Shown: one piece after another, positions 23,962-32,452 of the stretch
Layout: every line of letters starts with the position of its first letter
Numbering within the stretch: position 1 is the first letter of the stretch
NCBI GenBank assembly: GCA_002279795.1
Contig: NCCT01000058.1
Span: 1 to 39,082, forward strand
Length of the DNA: 39,082 bases
Origin: Hydrogenophilales bacterium 12-61-10
GTDB taxonomy: Bacteria > Pseudomonadota > Gammaproteobacteria > Burkholderiales > Thiobacillaceae
Reading direction: 5' to 3'
The notes under the pieces: generated by a model
Seen by the model: the letters and a program-made list of their open reading frames with translations, nothing else
Databases searched by the model: none
What the model was told of the DNA's origin: nothing
Made by a program: the position numbers and the translations under genes

Positions 23962-25618
23962 GGTTGATTTCCTCCAGGGTGGTGTGGCCGGTTTTGACCA
24001 GCGCCAATGCAGCCTCGCGCAGGCTGTGGGTGCCGCCGCGCACCGCGGCTTCCTTGATCTGGCCGATCGGCGCGCGCGCGACGATGAGTTCGCGCAGTTC
24101 GTCGGTGAGCAGCAGGATTTCGGCGATCGCGCGACGGCCCTTGTAACCGGTTCCACGGCAATGGCCGCACCCGCTGCCGTGCTGAAAATCGAAATCGGCG
24201 GTTTTGTCTGCTGTCAGGCCGGATAGTTCAAGCAGTTCATCCGACGGCACGGCCGGTGCGGCGCAATGCGGGCAGTTCACCCGTAGCAGACGTTGCGCGA
24301 CGATGCCGTTCAACGCCGAGACGAAACTGTAGGGGTCGACCCCCATGTGGATGAAGCGGCCGATGACGTCGAACACGTTGTTGGCATGCACAGTGGTGAA
24401 CACCAGATGGCCGGTCAGCGCCGATTGCACCGCGATCTGTGCGGTATCGGAATCGCGGATTTCGCCGACCATGATCTTGTCGGGGTCGTGGCGCAGGATC
24501 GAGCGCAGGCCGCGTGCGAAAGTCAGGCCTTTTTTCTCGTTGACCGGAATCTGCAGCACGCCGGGCAACTGGTATTCGACCGGGTCTTCGATCGTGATGA
24601 TCTTGTCGCGACCGTGGTTGATTTCGGAAATCGCCGCATACAAGGTGGTGGTCTTGCCGGAACCGGTCGGGCCGGTCACCAGCAGCATGCCGTAAGGCTC
24701 GGCCGCCAGCTTGCGGATGCGCGCCAAAGGCATGCCGGTATAACCCAAACCCTCCAGCGTCAGCCCGCGCAGCTCTTCGGACAGCGCCTGGCGGTCGAGA
24801 ATACGCAGCACGGCGTCTTCGCCGAACACGCTGGGCATGATCGACACCCGCACGTCCACCTCGCGTCCCTGCATCGACACCTTGAAGCGACCGTCCTGCG
24901 GCACGCGGCGCTCGGCAATGTCGAGTTCGGCCATGACCTTGATTCTGGACACCGCCTGCTCGGCCGTTTCGGTGCCGGGCACCTGCGCGACGTGCGACAG
25001 CACGCCGTCGATGCGGTATTTGACCGTCAGTCCGCGCGGATCGGTTTCCAGATGGATGTCCGACGCGCCGGCCTTCAGCGCGTCGTACAAGGTCGAGTGC
25101 ACCAGCCGCACCACCGGGCTGGCGTCCTCGGCGATGCTGGCGAAGGACAGGGTTTCGGCGTCCGGGTCGAGTGCGGCTTGCGTGCTGCCGCCGCCCATTC
25201 CCTCCATGGCGTGCAGGCCTTCTTCGTGGCGTGCCATCAGGGCGGCCAGATCGGCCGGATGCGTCAGCGCCGTTTTGAATGGCGCGCCGAGCACGTGCGC
25301 GGCATAAGCGCGGCTGGCGCTGTCCCAGGGGTCGACCAGCAGCAGCCATAATTGCCCATCCGCATCGCGCGCCGCCAGGCAGTGCCGGCGCGCGGCTTCG
25401 TTAAAGCCGAGCAGGCTGAAGTCTGCCGTCAGCTCATTGAGAGCGGTCATTTCAAAGGCCGGCTGGTGGCTGTGCGCTGCCAACAAGTGCAGCGCGGCAT
25501 CGGCATCGAGGCCGAACTGGTCCTGCATGCGCTGCATCAGCGTCTGGCCGGTCGTGCGCGCTTCCAGGCGCAGACTGGCGAGCGTGTCGGCGCTCAGCGT
25601 GGGGAGGGCTGCGTTCAT
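23942..25618 (-). CDS. gspE: Type II secretion/pilus assembly ATPase GspE
   Basis: A 558-residue secretion ATPase. The N-terminal domain (about 1-150) is MshE/GspE-like; the motor has 'LLVTGPTGSGKTTTLYAAIS' (Walker A, about residue 313), Asp box 'EDPVEYQLPGV', 'ILRHDPDKIMVGEIRDSDTA' (Walker B) and His box 'TGHLVFTTVHANN'. A four-cysteine zinc site, 'CPHC' and 'CGHC' about 45 residues apart, marks GspE/PilB rather than retraction ATPases. It energises pseudopilus growth from the cytoplasm. The ATG overlaps the gspF stop (ATGA). No retraction ATPase (PilT) is present. Confidence 0.95.
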   Translation of the reverse strand: MNAALPTLSADTLASLRLEARTTGQTLMQRMQDQFGLDADAALHLLAAHSHQPAFEMTALNELTADFSLLGFNEAARRHCLAARDADGQLWLLLVDPWDSASRAYAAHVLGAPFKTALTHPADLAALMARHEEGLHAMEGMGGGSTQAALDPDAETLSFASIAEDASPVVRLVHSTLYDALKAGASDIHLETDPRGLTVKYRIDGVLSHVAQVPGTETAEQAVSRIKVMAELDIAERRVPQDGRFKVSMQGREVDVRVSIMPSVFGEDAVLRILDRQALSEELRGLTLEGLGYTGMPLARIRKLAAEPYGMLLVTGPTGSGKTTTLYAAISEINHGRDKIITIEDPVEYQLPGVLQIPVNEKKGLTFARGLRSILRHDPDKIMVGEIRDSDTAQIAVQSALTGHLVFTTVHANNVFDVIGRFIHMGVDPYSFVSALNGIVAQRLLRVNCPHCAAPAVPSDELLELSGLTADKTADFDFQHGSGCGHCRGTGYKGRRAIAEILLLTDELRELIVARAPIGQIKEAAVRGGTHSLREAALALVKTGHTTLEEINRVTLVG

Positions 25619-26799
25619 TCGATCGATCCGGCCAGTTCAAAAATCGGCATGTAGAGCAACACCACGATCAGGCCGATGGTCAGGCCGATGAAGACCATCA
25701 GCAGCGGCTCGAACAAGCGGGTAAACCAGTCGACCCAACGGGCCATTTCTTCGTCGTGAAAAATCGCGATGCGCTCCATCATGTCGCCCATGCGGCCGCT
25801 TTTTTCGCCCACGCGCAGCAAGCGCGCCGCCACCGGTGTGGTCAATTCGCCCCGGGCGAACGCCGCAGAAATGGTTTCGCCCCGGCGCATCGCATCTGCT
25901 GCGGTGGTCGCGCCCAGACGCAAATGGGCAGACAACAGGCTCGACACCATGCCGAGCGCCTGAACGATCGGGATGCCGCCTACCAGCAGCATGCCGAGGC
26001 TGCGGTAAAAGCGGGCAAGCTCGAAGGTGCGCAAATGCTCGCCGATGGCCGGCGTGCGCCAGGCCAGACGGGTGAGGGCGGCGCGGGTGGCGGGCTGCGA
26101 CAGGACCAGCACGATCGTGGCCACGAACCCGACGACGCCCAGTGCGATCAGGCCGCCGTGCGCCTCGACCAGTTCGCCCCAGCGCAGCAGCATTTGCGAC
26201 ATCCATGGCAGATCGCGTCCGGAATCGGCATACACCGTGGCGAAACGCGGCACCACATAGGCCAGCAAAAAGCCGATCACCAGCGTGCCAACGCCGACCA
26301 GCAGCATGGGATAAATCGATGCGGACAGCACCTTTTTCTTAACCGTGTCGATCTGGTTCTGGTAGCCGACATAGCGGCCAAGCGCAGGCGACAGGTCGCC
26401 TGTGCTTTCGGCCGCCCGCACCGTGGCGGCATACAGTGGCGGAAACGCTTCGCCCTGTGCGGCAAGCGCCGCTGAAAAGGGCCGTCCTTCACGCATGGTG
26501 GTGAGCAGGCGCTCGATCAGCTGGCGCGACTCGGGGCGGTTCTCTTTTTCGGCCAGGGTCTCCAGCGATTCGGTCAGCGTCAGTCCCGCATCCAGCAGGG
26601 CAATCAACTCCTGGGTAAACAGCAGCAACGGAAAGCGCGCACGTCGTGTGGCCAGCCAGCCGCCGCGCTCGGCCGTGATCGAGAGCACCTGGGCGCCCTC
26701 GCGCTGCAGCCGGGCCGTGACCTCGCTCTCGTCGAGCGCCTCGACGGTCAACGCCATCACACCCGCGCCGGGGCGCAGCGCCTTTACCCGATAACGCAT
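25615..26799 (-). CDS. gspF: Inner-membrane platform protein GspF
   Basis: A 394-residue GspF/PilC protein with two T2SSF domains and three membrane helices (about 165-185, 215-235 and 365-385). Typical blocks are 'LPLLLFTQELIALLDAGLTLTESL', shown here only in part as 'TQELIALLDAGLTL', 'FPPLYAATVRAAESTGDL' and 'FARGELTTPVAARLLRVGEKSG'. It anchors the ATPase and moves pseudopilin subunits. It starts nine bases after the gspG stop. Length and motifs are ordinary. Confidence 0.93.
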   Translation of the reverse strand: MRYRVKALRPGAGVMALTVEALDESEVTARLQREGAQVLSITAERGGWLATRRARFPLLLFTQELIALLDAGLTLTESLETLAEKENRPESRQLIERLLTTMREGRPFSAALAAQGEAFPPLYAATVRAAESTGDLSPALGRYVGYQNQIDTVKKKVLSASIYPMLLVGVGTLVIGFLLAYVVPRFATVYADSGRDLPWMSQMLLRWGELVEAHGGLIALGVVGFVATIVLVLSQPATRAALTRLAWRTPAIGEHLRTFELARFYRSLGMLLVGGIPIVQALGMVSSLLSAHLRLGATTAADAMRRGETISAAFARGELTTPVAARLLRVGEKSGRMGDMMERIAIFHDEEMARWVDWFTRLFEPLLMVFIGLTIGLIVVLLYMPIFELAGSIE

Positions 26800-26808
26800 G
26801 GTGTGGGC

Positions 26809-27246
26809 TTACCAGTTGGTGATGTCGGCATCGTTTCCGGTGCCGCCCGGCGCCCCGTCGCGACCCAGAGAATAGAGATCGATCTCGCCATGCTCGCCCG
26901 GCACGCGATAGAGATAGGGCTTGCCCCAGGGGTCGTTGGGGACCGCTTTTTTCAGGTAGGGGCCATCCCAGCGAGGTTCGTCGGCCGGTTTGGTGTTGAG
27001 CGCCGCCAGACCCTGTTCGGTGCTGGGGTAGCGGCTGGTGTCGATACGGTACTGGTCGAGCGCATTTTCCAGCGCGACGATCTGCGCCTTGGCGGTTTTC
27101 ACTTCCGACTTGCCGACCTGCGCAAAATATTTGGGAGCGACGTAGCCGGCCAGCAGACCCAGAATGACCAGCACGACCAGAAGTTCAAGCAGGGTGAAGC
27201 CGCGACTGCGGTTTTGCCGGGTTACTGTTTGGGAAAAAACCACCAT
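26809..27246 (-). CDS. gspG: Major pseudopilin GspG
   Basis: A 145-residue major pseudopilin. The leader 'RQNRSRG' and helix 'FTLLELLVVLVILGLLAGYVAP' give a perfect prepilin peptidase site with Glu5. The body carries 'KTAKAQIVALENALDQYRID', 'RYPSTEQGLAAL' and the C-terminal calcium-loop region 'DPWGKPYLYRVPGEHGE', the signature of true GspG. It is first in the operon, behind a candidate sigma-54 promoter. The start is uncertain: GGAGG is only three bases before the ATG at 27246, so GTG at 27243 is also possible. No prepilin peptidase gene is in the window, so one elsewhere must process it. Confidence 0.93.
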   Translation of the reverse strand: MVVFSQTVTRQNRSRGFTLLELLVVLVILGLLAGYVAPKYFAQVGKSEVKTAKAQIVALENALDQYRIDTSRYPSTEQGLAALNTKPADEPRWDGPYLKKAVPNDPWGKPYLYRVPGEHGEIDLYSLGRDGAPGGTGNDADITNW

Positions 27247-27303
27247 CAACCTCCGAATTTATCGAGAACCCCTGCATACCCGCTGTGGGGAGCTCATTAT
27301 TCA

Positions 27304-27318
27304 AGCAATTTAAGTGCC
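27304..27318 (-). promoter_or_regulatory. Candidate sigma-54 promoter of the gspG operon
   Basis: Read on the minus strand: GGCAC (27318-27314), five bases, TTGCT (27308-27304), with exactly ten bases between GG and GC as in -24/-12 promoters (consensus TGGCAC-N5-TTGC). Only the T before GG is missing (A). The start would be near 27293, some 47 bases before gspG. No enhancer-binding protein gene is nearby. Confidence 0.5.
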
Positions 27319-27550
27319 TGCTCTGTTAGCGACTGAGAAAAAACAGTTAATCCAGGCGGCTGGAGCATACCCCGTTACGGTTTTATTGCAGGGCGATGCA
27401 ATTAAAACATAGAAATATTTCAGTTCAAGTTAGCGCAGTTATTGCGCGTTTTGTCGTGGATAGCTGGTGTGAAGTTTGCTTGATGCTGACGGCAAGGAAC
27501 GTCGAAGATCAACCCCGGCGCGGTCACTCAACTTTCAAGGAGCGCAAGCC
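27319..27550. other. Divergent intergenic region of gspG and the YtkA-like gene
   Basis: About 300 bases in all without a gene, AT-rich in the middle. It contains a small TTGCA-N6-TGCAA dyad (27386-27401) and a weak sigma-54-like site on the plus strand (TGG at 27465, TTGCT at 27476-27480, ten bases between GG and GC). No clear sigma-70 promoter could be fixed. Confidence 0.35.
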
Positions 27551-27967
27551 ATGCATCGTATGGTGTTTTTATTTCTATTGTCGTTGCAGGGTATGGCCTG
27601 GGCTGAACCGGCTGCCCTGAATCCGGCGACCCTCGACGCGGCCAGCCACGCAACGCGGGCAGGCCTGTATCGAATCACCCTGCATCCACCGGTCCCGATC
27701 CACCTCAACCAGTACCAGACATGGGGGGTTTATGTCGAAGACGCTGCAGGTCTGGTGGTCGACAAGGCCCGGGTCGAACTGAGTGCCGACATGCCGGCGC
27801 ATGGTCATGGGCTGCTGGCGTCGCCTCAGGTCAGCGCCGGCAGCGCGCCGGGACGTTACCGGGTGGAAGGACTGCGCTTTCATATGCCCGGCCACTGGGA
27901 AATCAAGGTGCAGGTCAGCCGCGCCGGCAAGCACGATGAACTTGTACTGCCTATCGAACTGGAATGA
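27551..27967 (+). CDS. Exported YtkA/FixH-like protein
   Basis: A 138-residue exported protein. The signal peptide ends near 'GMAWA' (residue 18). The rest is one beta-sandwich of the YtkA/FixH-like kind: 'WGVYVEDAAGLVVDKARVEL', 'ADMPAHGHGLL', 'GRYRVEGLRFHMPGHWEIKV'. The Met/His pairs in 'MPAHGHG' and 'FHMPGHW' are typical of this family and could bind copper. The ATG at 27551 has AAGGAG nearby; the open frame upstream lacks a signal. The following di-heme gene overlaps by four bases (ATGA), so both products act together in the periplasm. The exact role is unknown. Confidence 0.8.
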   Translation: MHRMVFLFLLSLQGMAWAEPAALNPATLDAASHATRAGLYRITLHPPVPIHLNQYQTWGVYVEDAAGLVVDKARVELSADMPAHGHGLLASPQVSAGSAPGRYRVEGLRFHMPGHWEIKVQVSRAGKHDELVLPIELE

Positions 27968-29197
27968 AGCGGTTGAGGATTTTATGGGCGGGCCTGGCCT
28001 GGCTGGCTGCCGCCGATGTGCTGTCAGCGAACGGGCCGGCTGGCTTCGATCCCGGCTTCAGCGCCAGCGAGGCGAGGCTGATTCATTCGCTGGAGATCGG
28101 CAAACTGGGCGCGCCGCCTGCCGATGCCGGAAACCGCGTCGCTGATAATCCCGAGGCGGCGGCACTGGGTCGCCAGCTTTTTTTCGATCCCCGCTTCAGC
28201 CGCAACGGCCAGGTGTCGTGTGCCAGTTGCCACCAGCCGGCATTCGGCTTTTCCGACCCGGCAGCGCAATCCCGCGGCATGGGCAAGACGGCGCGCAACA
28301 GCATGACCCTGCTCGGCGCCGCCTGGCAGAACTGGTACTTCTGGGATGGCAGCAAGGACAGCCTGTGGGCACAGGCACTGGCACCGATCGAATCCGCCAG
28401 CGAACACGGGCTCGACCGCATGGCCGCGGTGCGCCTGCTCGCCGAGCACTACCCGGCGCCTTACGAATCGGTATTCGGTACATTGCCCGATCTGCGCGAT
28501 GGTGCGCGTTTCCCGGCGCGTGCCAGCCCCCTGGGCGATGCGGCTGCGCGGCGCACCTGGCAGCGCATGGCACCGGCCGACCGGCGCAGCGTATCGCAGG
28601 CCTTCGCCAATCTGGGCAAAAGCATCGCTGCCTGGCAGCGCACGCTGGTGCTGGCCCCCAGCCGGTTTGATCGCTATGCCACGGCCCTGGCCCGCAAGGA
28701 CACGGCAACCATGCGCGCCACCCTGAGCACTGACGAAGCGGCAGGATTGCGCTTGTTCATCGGCCGCGCGAACTGCATTCACTGCCATAACGGTCCGCTG
28801 TTCAGCAATGGCGAGTTCCATGCCACCGGTGTGCGGTTCTCGGCCGGACGAGTTCAACTGCCTGGGGCCCTATAGCGATGCGCAACCGGAAGCGTGCGCT
28901 GCGCTGCGCTTTCTGCCCACAAGCTGGCCTGGCAAGCCGGGAGCGTTCAAGGTGCCGACGCTGCGAAATGTGAGCCGCACCGCGCCCTATATGCGAACGG
29001 GTGAAATGGCCAGCCTGCGCGCGGTGCTGGAGCATTACAACGCGGGCAGCCGCATCGCGCGTGCCCGTGACCGCACCGAAATCGTGGCGCTCCATCTCAC
29101 TTCGCGCGAGCTGGACCAGATCGTTGCCTTTCTCGGCACGCTCGACAGCGAGGTCAGCGAACGGCCGTCGCCCGTCCGCGCGGTTGCACATCGCTGA
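27964..29197 (+). pseudogene. MauG/MbnH-like di-heme enzyme, frame-disrupted
   Basis: The first frame (27964-28875) encodes a signal peptide, haem site C86-A-S-C89-H90, the family block 'NWYFWDGSKDSLWAQAL', and a second site C271-I-H-C274-H275, then 'LFSNGEFHATGV' and stops early after an odd tail. The normal C-terminus continues in another frame from about 28840 ('DEFNCLGPYSDA', 'GAFKVPTLRNVSRTAPYM') to 29197. Relatives have about 20 residues between 'FHATGV' and 'DEFNCLGPYS' that seem to be missing, so a deletion not divisible by three is likelier than a one-base error. The family includes MauG and MbnH, which oxidise residues of partner proteins, and cytochrome c peroxidases. If truly broken, no enzyme is made; the truncated form would keep both haems but lose part of the active-site domain. 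Confidence 0.75.
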
Positions 29198-29474
29198 ATC
29201 GCAGCGCACCCCGCCAGCCGTTCTGGTGAGTCATTTTGTCGCACTGTCATGACAACCTGGCAGCGCCCTCTGCCAAACCCCTGCCAGCCTGACAGGCATG
29301 CGGAAAGCTCCTCCCAAAAAACTAAAATTATCTTTGTAAATCAATAATTTAAAACCTGGCCCGGAGTTTGCTAAGTATTGGGCAGCATAACGTTGTTCAG
29401 CCTGGGATCAGGCACTTATGCAGGGCAGGACCTCAACCCATCCAATTTGTCGAGCATCTTAAGGAAGGACCAAA
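29198..29474 (+). promoter_or_regulatory. Control region of the 504-residue exported protein
   Basis: The 277-base gap has a perfect 10-base palindrome TGTCATGACA (29245-29254), an inverted repeat CTGGCAG/CTGCCAG (29257-29263 and 29281-29287), and a strongly AT-rich stretch near 29318-29355 that could hold a promoter. Exact boxes could not be fixed. An AAGGAAGGA ribosome-binding site ends the region. Confidence 0.4.
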
Positions 29475-30989
29475 ATGAAACTGAAAACAACATTACTGGC
29501 AGCATCGATTGCTGCTGCCACGCTGGGCTTGGGCCAGGCGCATGCCTTTGCCTTTAGCAAGGAAGTGCCGTTCGAAGTCTGGACCATCGACCAGTCGCGC
29601 ACCGACCACACCAACGCTGACGGCGACGCCAACGGCAACCGTTCCGATGGCGGCACCCTGTACATTTTTGATGGCACCTGGCTCGGCGGCATCACACCCT
29701 CGGCCATCGTCAACCTCGGCGACCTGATCATGAACCCCGAGACCAACGACTCCGGCAACTTCAACATCGGCCAGCGTCCCCACATCGGCGGCACCAACTT
29801 CGGCAAGACCCACATGACGCTGTCGTGGTTCGGCCCCAACGCCGGCAACGCCGACGGCGGCCTGTCGATCTTCCGCCTGTCCGACCGCAAGGTGGTTTAT
29901 CAGCAGTACGGCCTCGGCATGCTGCACATGCCTGGCCCGGCACCTGACGACACCAAGATGTCGGCCGTTTCGATCGGCGACCAGACCCTGCACATGTTCA
30001 ACACTGACTATGCAACCGAGACCTTTAGCCTGGCTTCGACCACCAACCTGACTGCTGTTCCGGGCCTGACCGCTGGTCTGGGAACCGCAGTTGCGGCACC
30101 GATCTGCTCGAACTTCACGCCCGACAGCAAGCACCTGTTCGTTTCCTTCCGCGACGGCGGCCTGGCGATTTTCAACGTCGAGAACACCGCAGCGCCGGTG
30201 CTGACTGAAGTCTATCCCGCCAGCCTGATCCCGAAAGAAGGCTGTGGCCTGATCCAGCATGCTGACGGCAAGCGCATCTTTACCGGTTCCGGCGCAGCTG
30301 AATCCGGTTCCGACGCGACCTTCGGCAACATCGAGTACTACCACGCATGGAACATGGAAACCGTCGGCAATGGCCTGAACGACGACCTGATTGCATCGAT
30401 CGATCTGGGCGTCGGCAATACCTTTGCCAACGGCACGACCAATCCGAAGCCGTCTTGGGGTGACAACCATGGCCCGAACATGGTGTTCGGCGGCAAATAC
30501 CTGTGGGTGACGATGCGGATCGACGGCAACTACAAAGTCATCGACACCGACACCTATCAAGTGGTCGGCACCGTGAACATCAAGAATAACAAGGTGTTCA
30601 CCAAGTCCATCACCAAAGGCGACCCGGCACCGGACGTGCTGGATCGCGACCCGATCAACCCGTTGCTGATGTATGTGTCGTTGCGCGGCTTCTGCCCCGT
30701 TTCCGGCGCAGGCCGCTTTGACGATCCCGATGGCGCAGGTGCTGCAGGCTGTCCGTCACGTGCTGCCAACGCAATCGACCTGACCCCGGGCGTAGTCGGC
30801 CGCACTCCGGGCCAGGGCGTGATGGCGCTGGGCCTGTCGGGTAAAACCGGCAAGATGATCAACGTTTACAAGATCTCGAACGTGGTCACGACCAGCCCGA
30901 CCGGTGCACCGTTTGCCGCACCGACCGACATCACCGACCCGCACGCCGGCAAGGTGGTGATTCGCAGCGACCTGCTGCCCCCGCAGTAA
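29475..30989 (+). CDS. Exported protein of unknown function, beta-propeller-like
   Basis: A 504-residue protein with a signal peptide cut after 'QAHA' (residue 24). No family was recognised with certainty. Repeating pieces such as 'GGTLYIFDG', 'GGLSIFRLSDRKVVYQ', 'GGLAIFNVENTAAPVL', 'NYKVIDTDTYQVVGTV' and 'GKMINVYKISN' look like blades of a YVTN or cytochrome-d1-like propeller. Four cysteines (about residues 211, 257, 407 and 425) and many His residues ('RPHIGGTNFGKTHM', 'LHMPGP', 'DNHGP') could bind metal or make disulfides. A strong AAGGAAGG site and regular codon use suggest high expression. It has its own terminator. Neighbours are a YtkA-like protein and a di-heme gene upstream, and metal efflux genes downstream, so a metal or redox role is a guess. 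Confidence 0.75.
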   Translation: MKLKTTLLAASIAAATLGLGQAHAFAFSKEVPFEVWTIDQSRTDHTNADGDANGNRSDGGTLYIFDGTWLGGITPSAIVNLGDLIMNPETNDSGNFNIGQRPHIGGTNFGKTHMTLSWFGPNAGNADGGLSIFRLSDRKVVYQQYGLGMLHMPGPAPDDTKMSAVSIGDQTLHMFNTDYATETFSLASTTNLTAVPGLTAGLGTAVAAPICSNFTPDSKHLFVSFRDGGLAIFNVENTAAPVLTEVYPASLIPKEGCGLIQHADGKRIFTGSGAAESGSDATFGNIEYYHAWNMETVGNGLNDDLIASIDLGVGNTFANGTTNPKPSWGDNHGPNMVFGGKYLWVTMRIDGNYKVIDTDTYQVVGTVNIKNNKVFTKSITKGDPAPDVLDRDPINPLLMYVSLRGFCPVSGAGRFDDPDGAGAAGCPSRAANAIDLTPGVVGRTPGQGVMALGLSGKTGKMINVYKISNVVTTSPTGAPFAAPTDITDPHAGKVVIRSDLLPPQ

Positions 30990-31015
30990 GCAGGACGCGT
31001 CAAGGGTTAGCAAGC

Positions 31016-31039
31016 GCATCCCGGCGTGAGCCGGGGTGC
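31016..31039 (+). other. GNRA-capped hairpin after the 504-residue protein gene
   Basis: GCATCCCGGC and GCCGGGGTGC pair over ten bases (one G-T pair) around the loop GTGA. It has no T-run and lies 27 bases after the stop codon. It may protect the mRNA 3' end, ahead of the strong terminator. Confidence 0.5.
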
Positions 31040-31063
31040 AAGAAAAACCTCTTGATGTCGCAT

Positions 31064-31102
31064 AAAAAAACGGCAGGATGCTTTGCATCCTGCCGTTTTT
31101 TT
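31064..31102. terminator. Strong bidirectional terminator
   Basis: ACGGCAGGATGC and GCATCCTGCCGT form a long GC-rich stem with a TTT loop, flanked by A7 and T8. It separates the plus-strand exported-protein gene from the minus-strand RND adaptor gene and can serve both. Confidence 0.92.
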
Positions 31103-31165
31103 TTATGGGTAAGCTTTGATTGAGCGGCTACTGATTGAGCGGCTACCGAACCACGCCCGCCCGCC

Positions 31166-32344
31166 TCAGCGGGCTTGCGCCAGCGCGAGCAAATCGGTCG
31201 TCACCACCCGGTCGCCTGCTGTAATTCCGCTCACCACGGGATGCTGGTTCGCATCCAGTCCAACAATCCTGACCACATGCGGCGTAAACACTTCAGCCGC
31301 ATGACGCACCCAGACAACCTGTTCGGTCGGGTTGCGCAGGCTGATGGCCTGGGGCGGGACCGCCACGCCGCTCACCTGTTCATGCGTCCGCACCCACACC
31401 TGAACGCCCTGGTCGATGGCCAGCCCGGACTGTGCCGGCATGGATGCGATCTGGAACTGGAGTTGCACCGCCTGGTTGCGCAGCTGCGCACTCTGGCCTT
31501 TATAAACCAGCGGAATCGGGCTGCCGTCCGCGCCGGCGAGGTAAGCCGAGTCGATGCGTCCTGCCAGGGTCAGGTCGTAATGGGTCGCCTCGACCCAGAG
31601 GCGGCGTGGGTCCACCACTTCGAACAGGGTATCGCCTTGCGCCACCACCTTGCCGAGGAAGATCTCGCTGCGGCTGACGACGCCCGCAACCGGCGAGCGC
31701 AGGGGCTGGGGGGCGCCCTGTAAGGCTTTTTCCTGCGCCTTTTGACGCGCCTGATGGCCCTGGTATTCGATCAGTGCCGCATCTTCCTGGATGCTGATGT
31801 TGACACCGCCGGTCACCGCCTGCTCGCGCACCCGTTGCAGCAAACGCTGATTGAGCAGCAAGTCCTTGTTGACGGTGGCAAGCTGCGCTTCCAGCTCACC
31901 CCGTTCCAGATTCGACAACACGGGCTTGAGATAGCCCAGCAGCTGCCCCTTGGCGACGCGCTGCCCCAGCGTCGGCAAACCGCCGGGTGGGGCACTCACC
32001 ACCCCGGGCTGGGTGGCTTGCACCGCGCCGCTGTAATTCGGATCGCGCAGCACCTGGCCCGCCAGCTTGAAGGTTTGCCGCGCGGTCGTCGCTTCGGCGG
32101 TGACGGTTCGCAAACCCAGCTGGAACTGCGCGGTAACCGGCAAAAACACGCTGCCATCAGGCAGCCGGGCTGCCAGGGCCGACAGCTTGAACGGAAAGGC
32201 GCCGGGCTTGAGCGCCGGGGGCGCGGTCTGCGCTGCCCAGGCAACCGGAGCGAATGCGGTAGCGCCAAGCGCGGTCGAAACCACGCCGGCGCAAAGCAGG
32301 GTTTTGAGCGTAGCCGGCGAGAAGGATCGAGATGTCATCGTCAT
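31166..32344 (-). CDS. RND efflux periplasmic adaptor (CusB/CzcB-like)
   Basis: A 392-residue membrane-fusion protein. A signal peptide (to about residue 37, 'PVAWAA') is followed by a beta-barrel part, a lipoyl half ('GVVSAPPGGLPTLGQRVAKGQLLGYL' region), a long alpha hairpin with 'ELEAQLATVNKDLLLNQRLL', the second lipoyl half ('SPVAGVVSRSEIFLGKVVAQGD') and a C-terminal barrel ('GLDANQHPVVSGITAGDRVV'). It links the RND pump to an outer-membrane channel. The ATG at 32344 has GGAGG nine bases upstream; the longer open frame is not needed. Its partner pump gene lies about 3.3 kb upstream on the same strand, separated by other genes, and no TolC-type channel is in the window. No Met-rich metal site was seen at its N-terminus. 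Confidence 0.85.
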   Translation of the reverse strand: MTMTSRSFSPATLKTLLCAGVVSTALGATAFAPVAWAAQTAPPALKPGAFPFKLSALAARLPDGSVFLPVTAQFQLGLRTVTAEATTARQTFKLAGQVLRDPNYSGAVQATQPGVVSAPPGGLPTLGQRVAKGQLLGYLKPVLSNLERGELEAQLATVNKDLLLNQRLLQRVREQAVTGGVNISIQEDAALIEYQGHQARQKAQEKALQGAPQPLRSPVAGVVSRSEIFLGKVVAQGDTLFEVVDPRRLWVEATHYDLTLAGRIDSAYLAGADGSPIPLVYKGQSAQLRNQAVQLQFQIASMPAQSGLAIDQGVQVWVRTHEQVSGVAVPPQAISLRNPTEQVVWVRHAAEVFTPHVVRIVGLDANQHPVVSGITAGDRVVTTDLLALAQAR

Positions 32345-32452
32345 GCGTGTAAGCCTCCGAAAGAAGGTGAATTGAAGCCGGTTTTTAATGCCCGGAACGG
32401 GCTGTCGCAGCAACCGCCCATGCTATGCTTGCGTCTCTTGTCATGAGTTGAT

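Noticed and set aside
27385..27410. Possible sigma-70 promoter (TTGCAG-N17-ATAGAA) for the YtkA-like gene
   Set aside because: Both boxes are poor matches; not strong enough to list as a promoter.
32390..32402. GCCCG-GAA-CGGGC dyad between the RND adaptor and the His-rich gene
   Set aside because: Short arms in GC-rich DNA, likely by chance; no promoter element is aligned with it.
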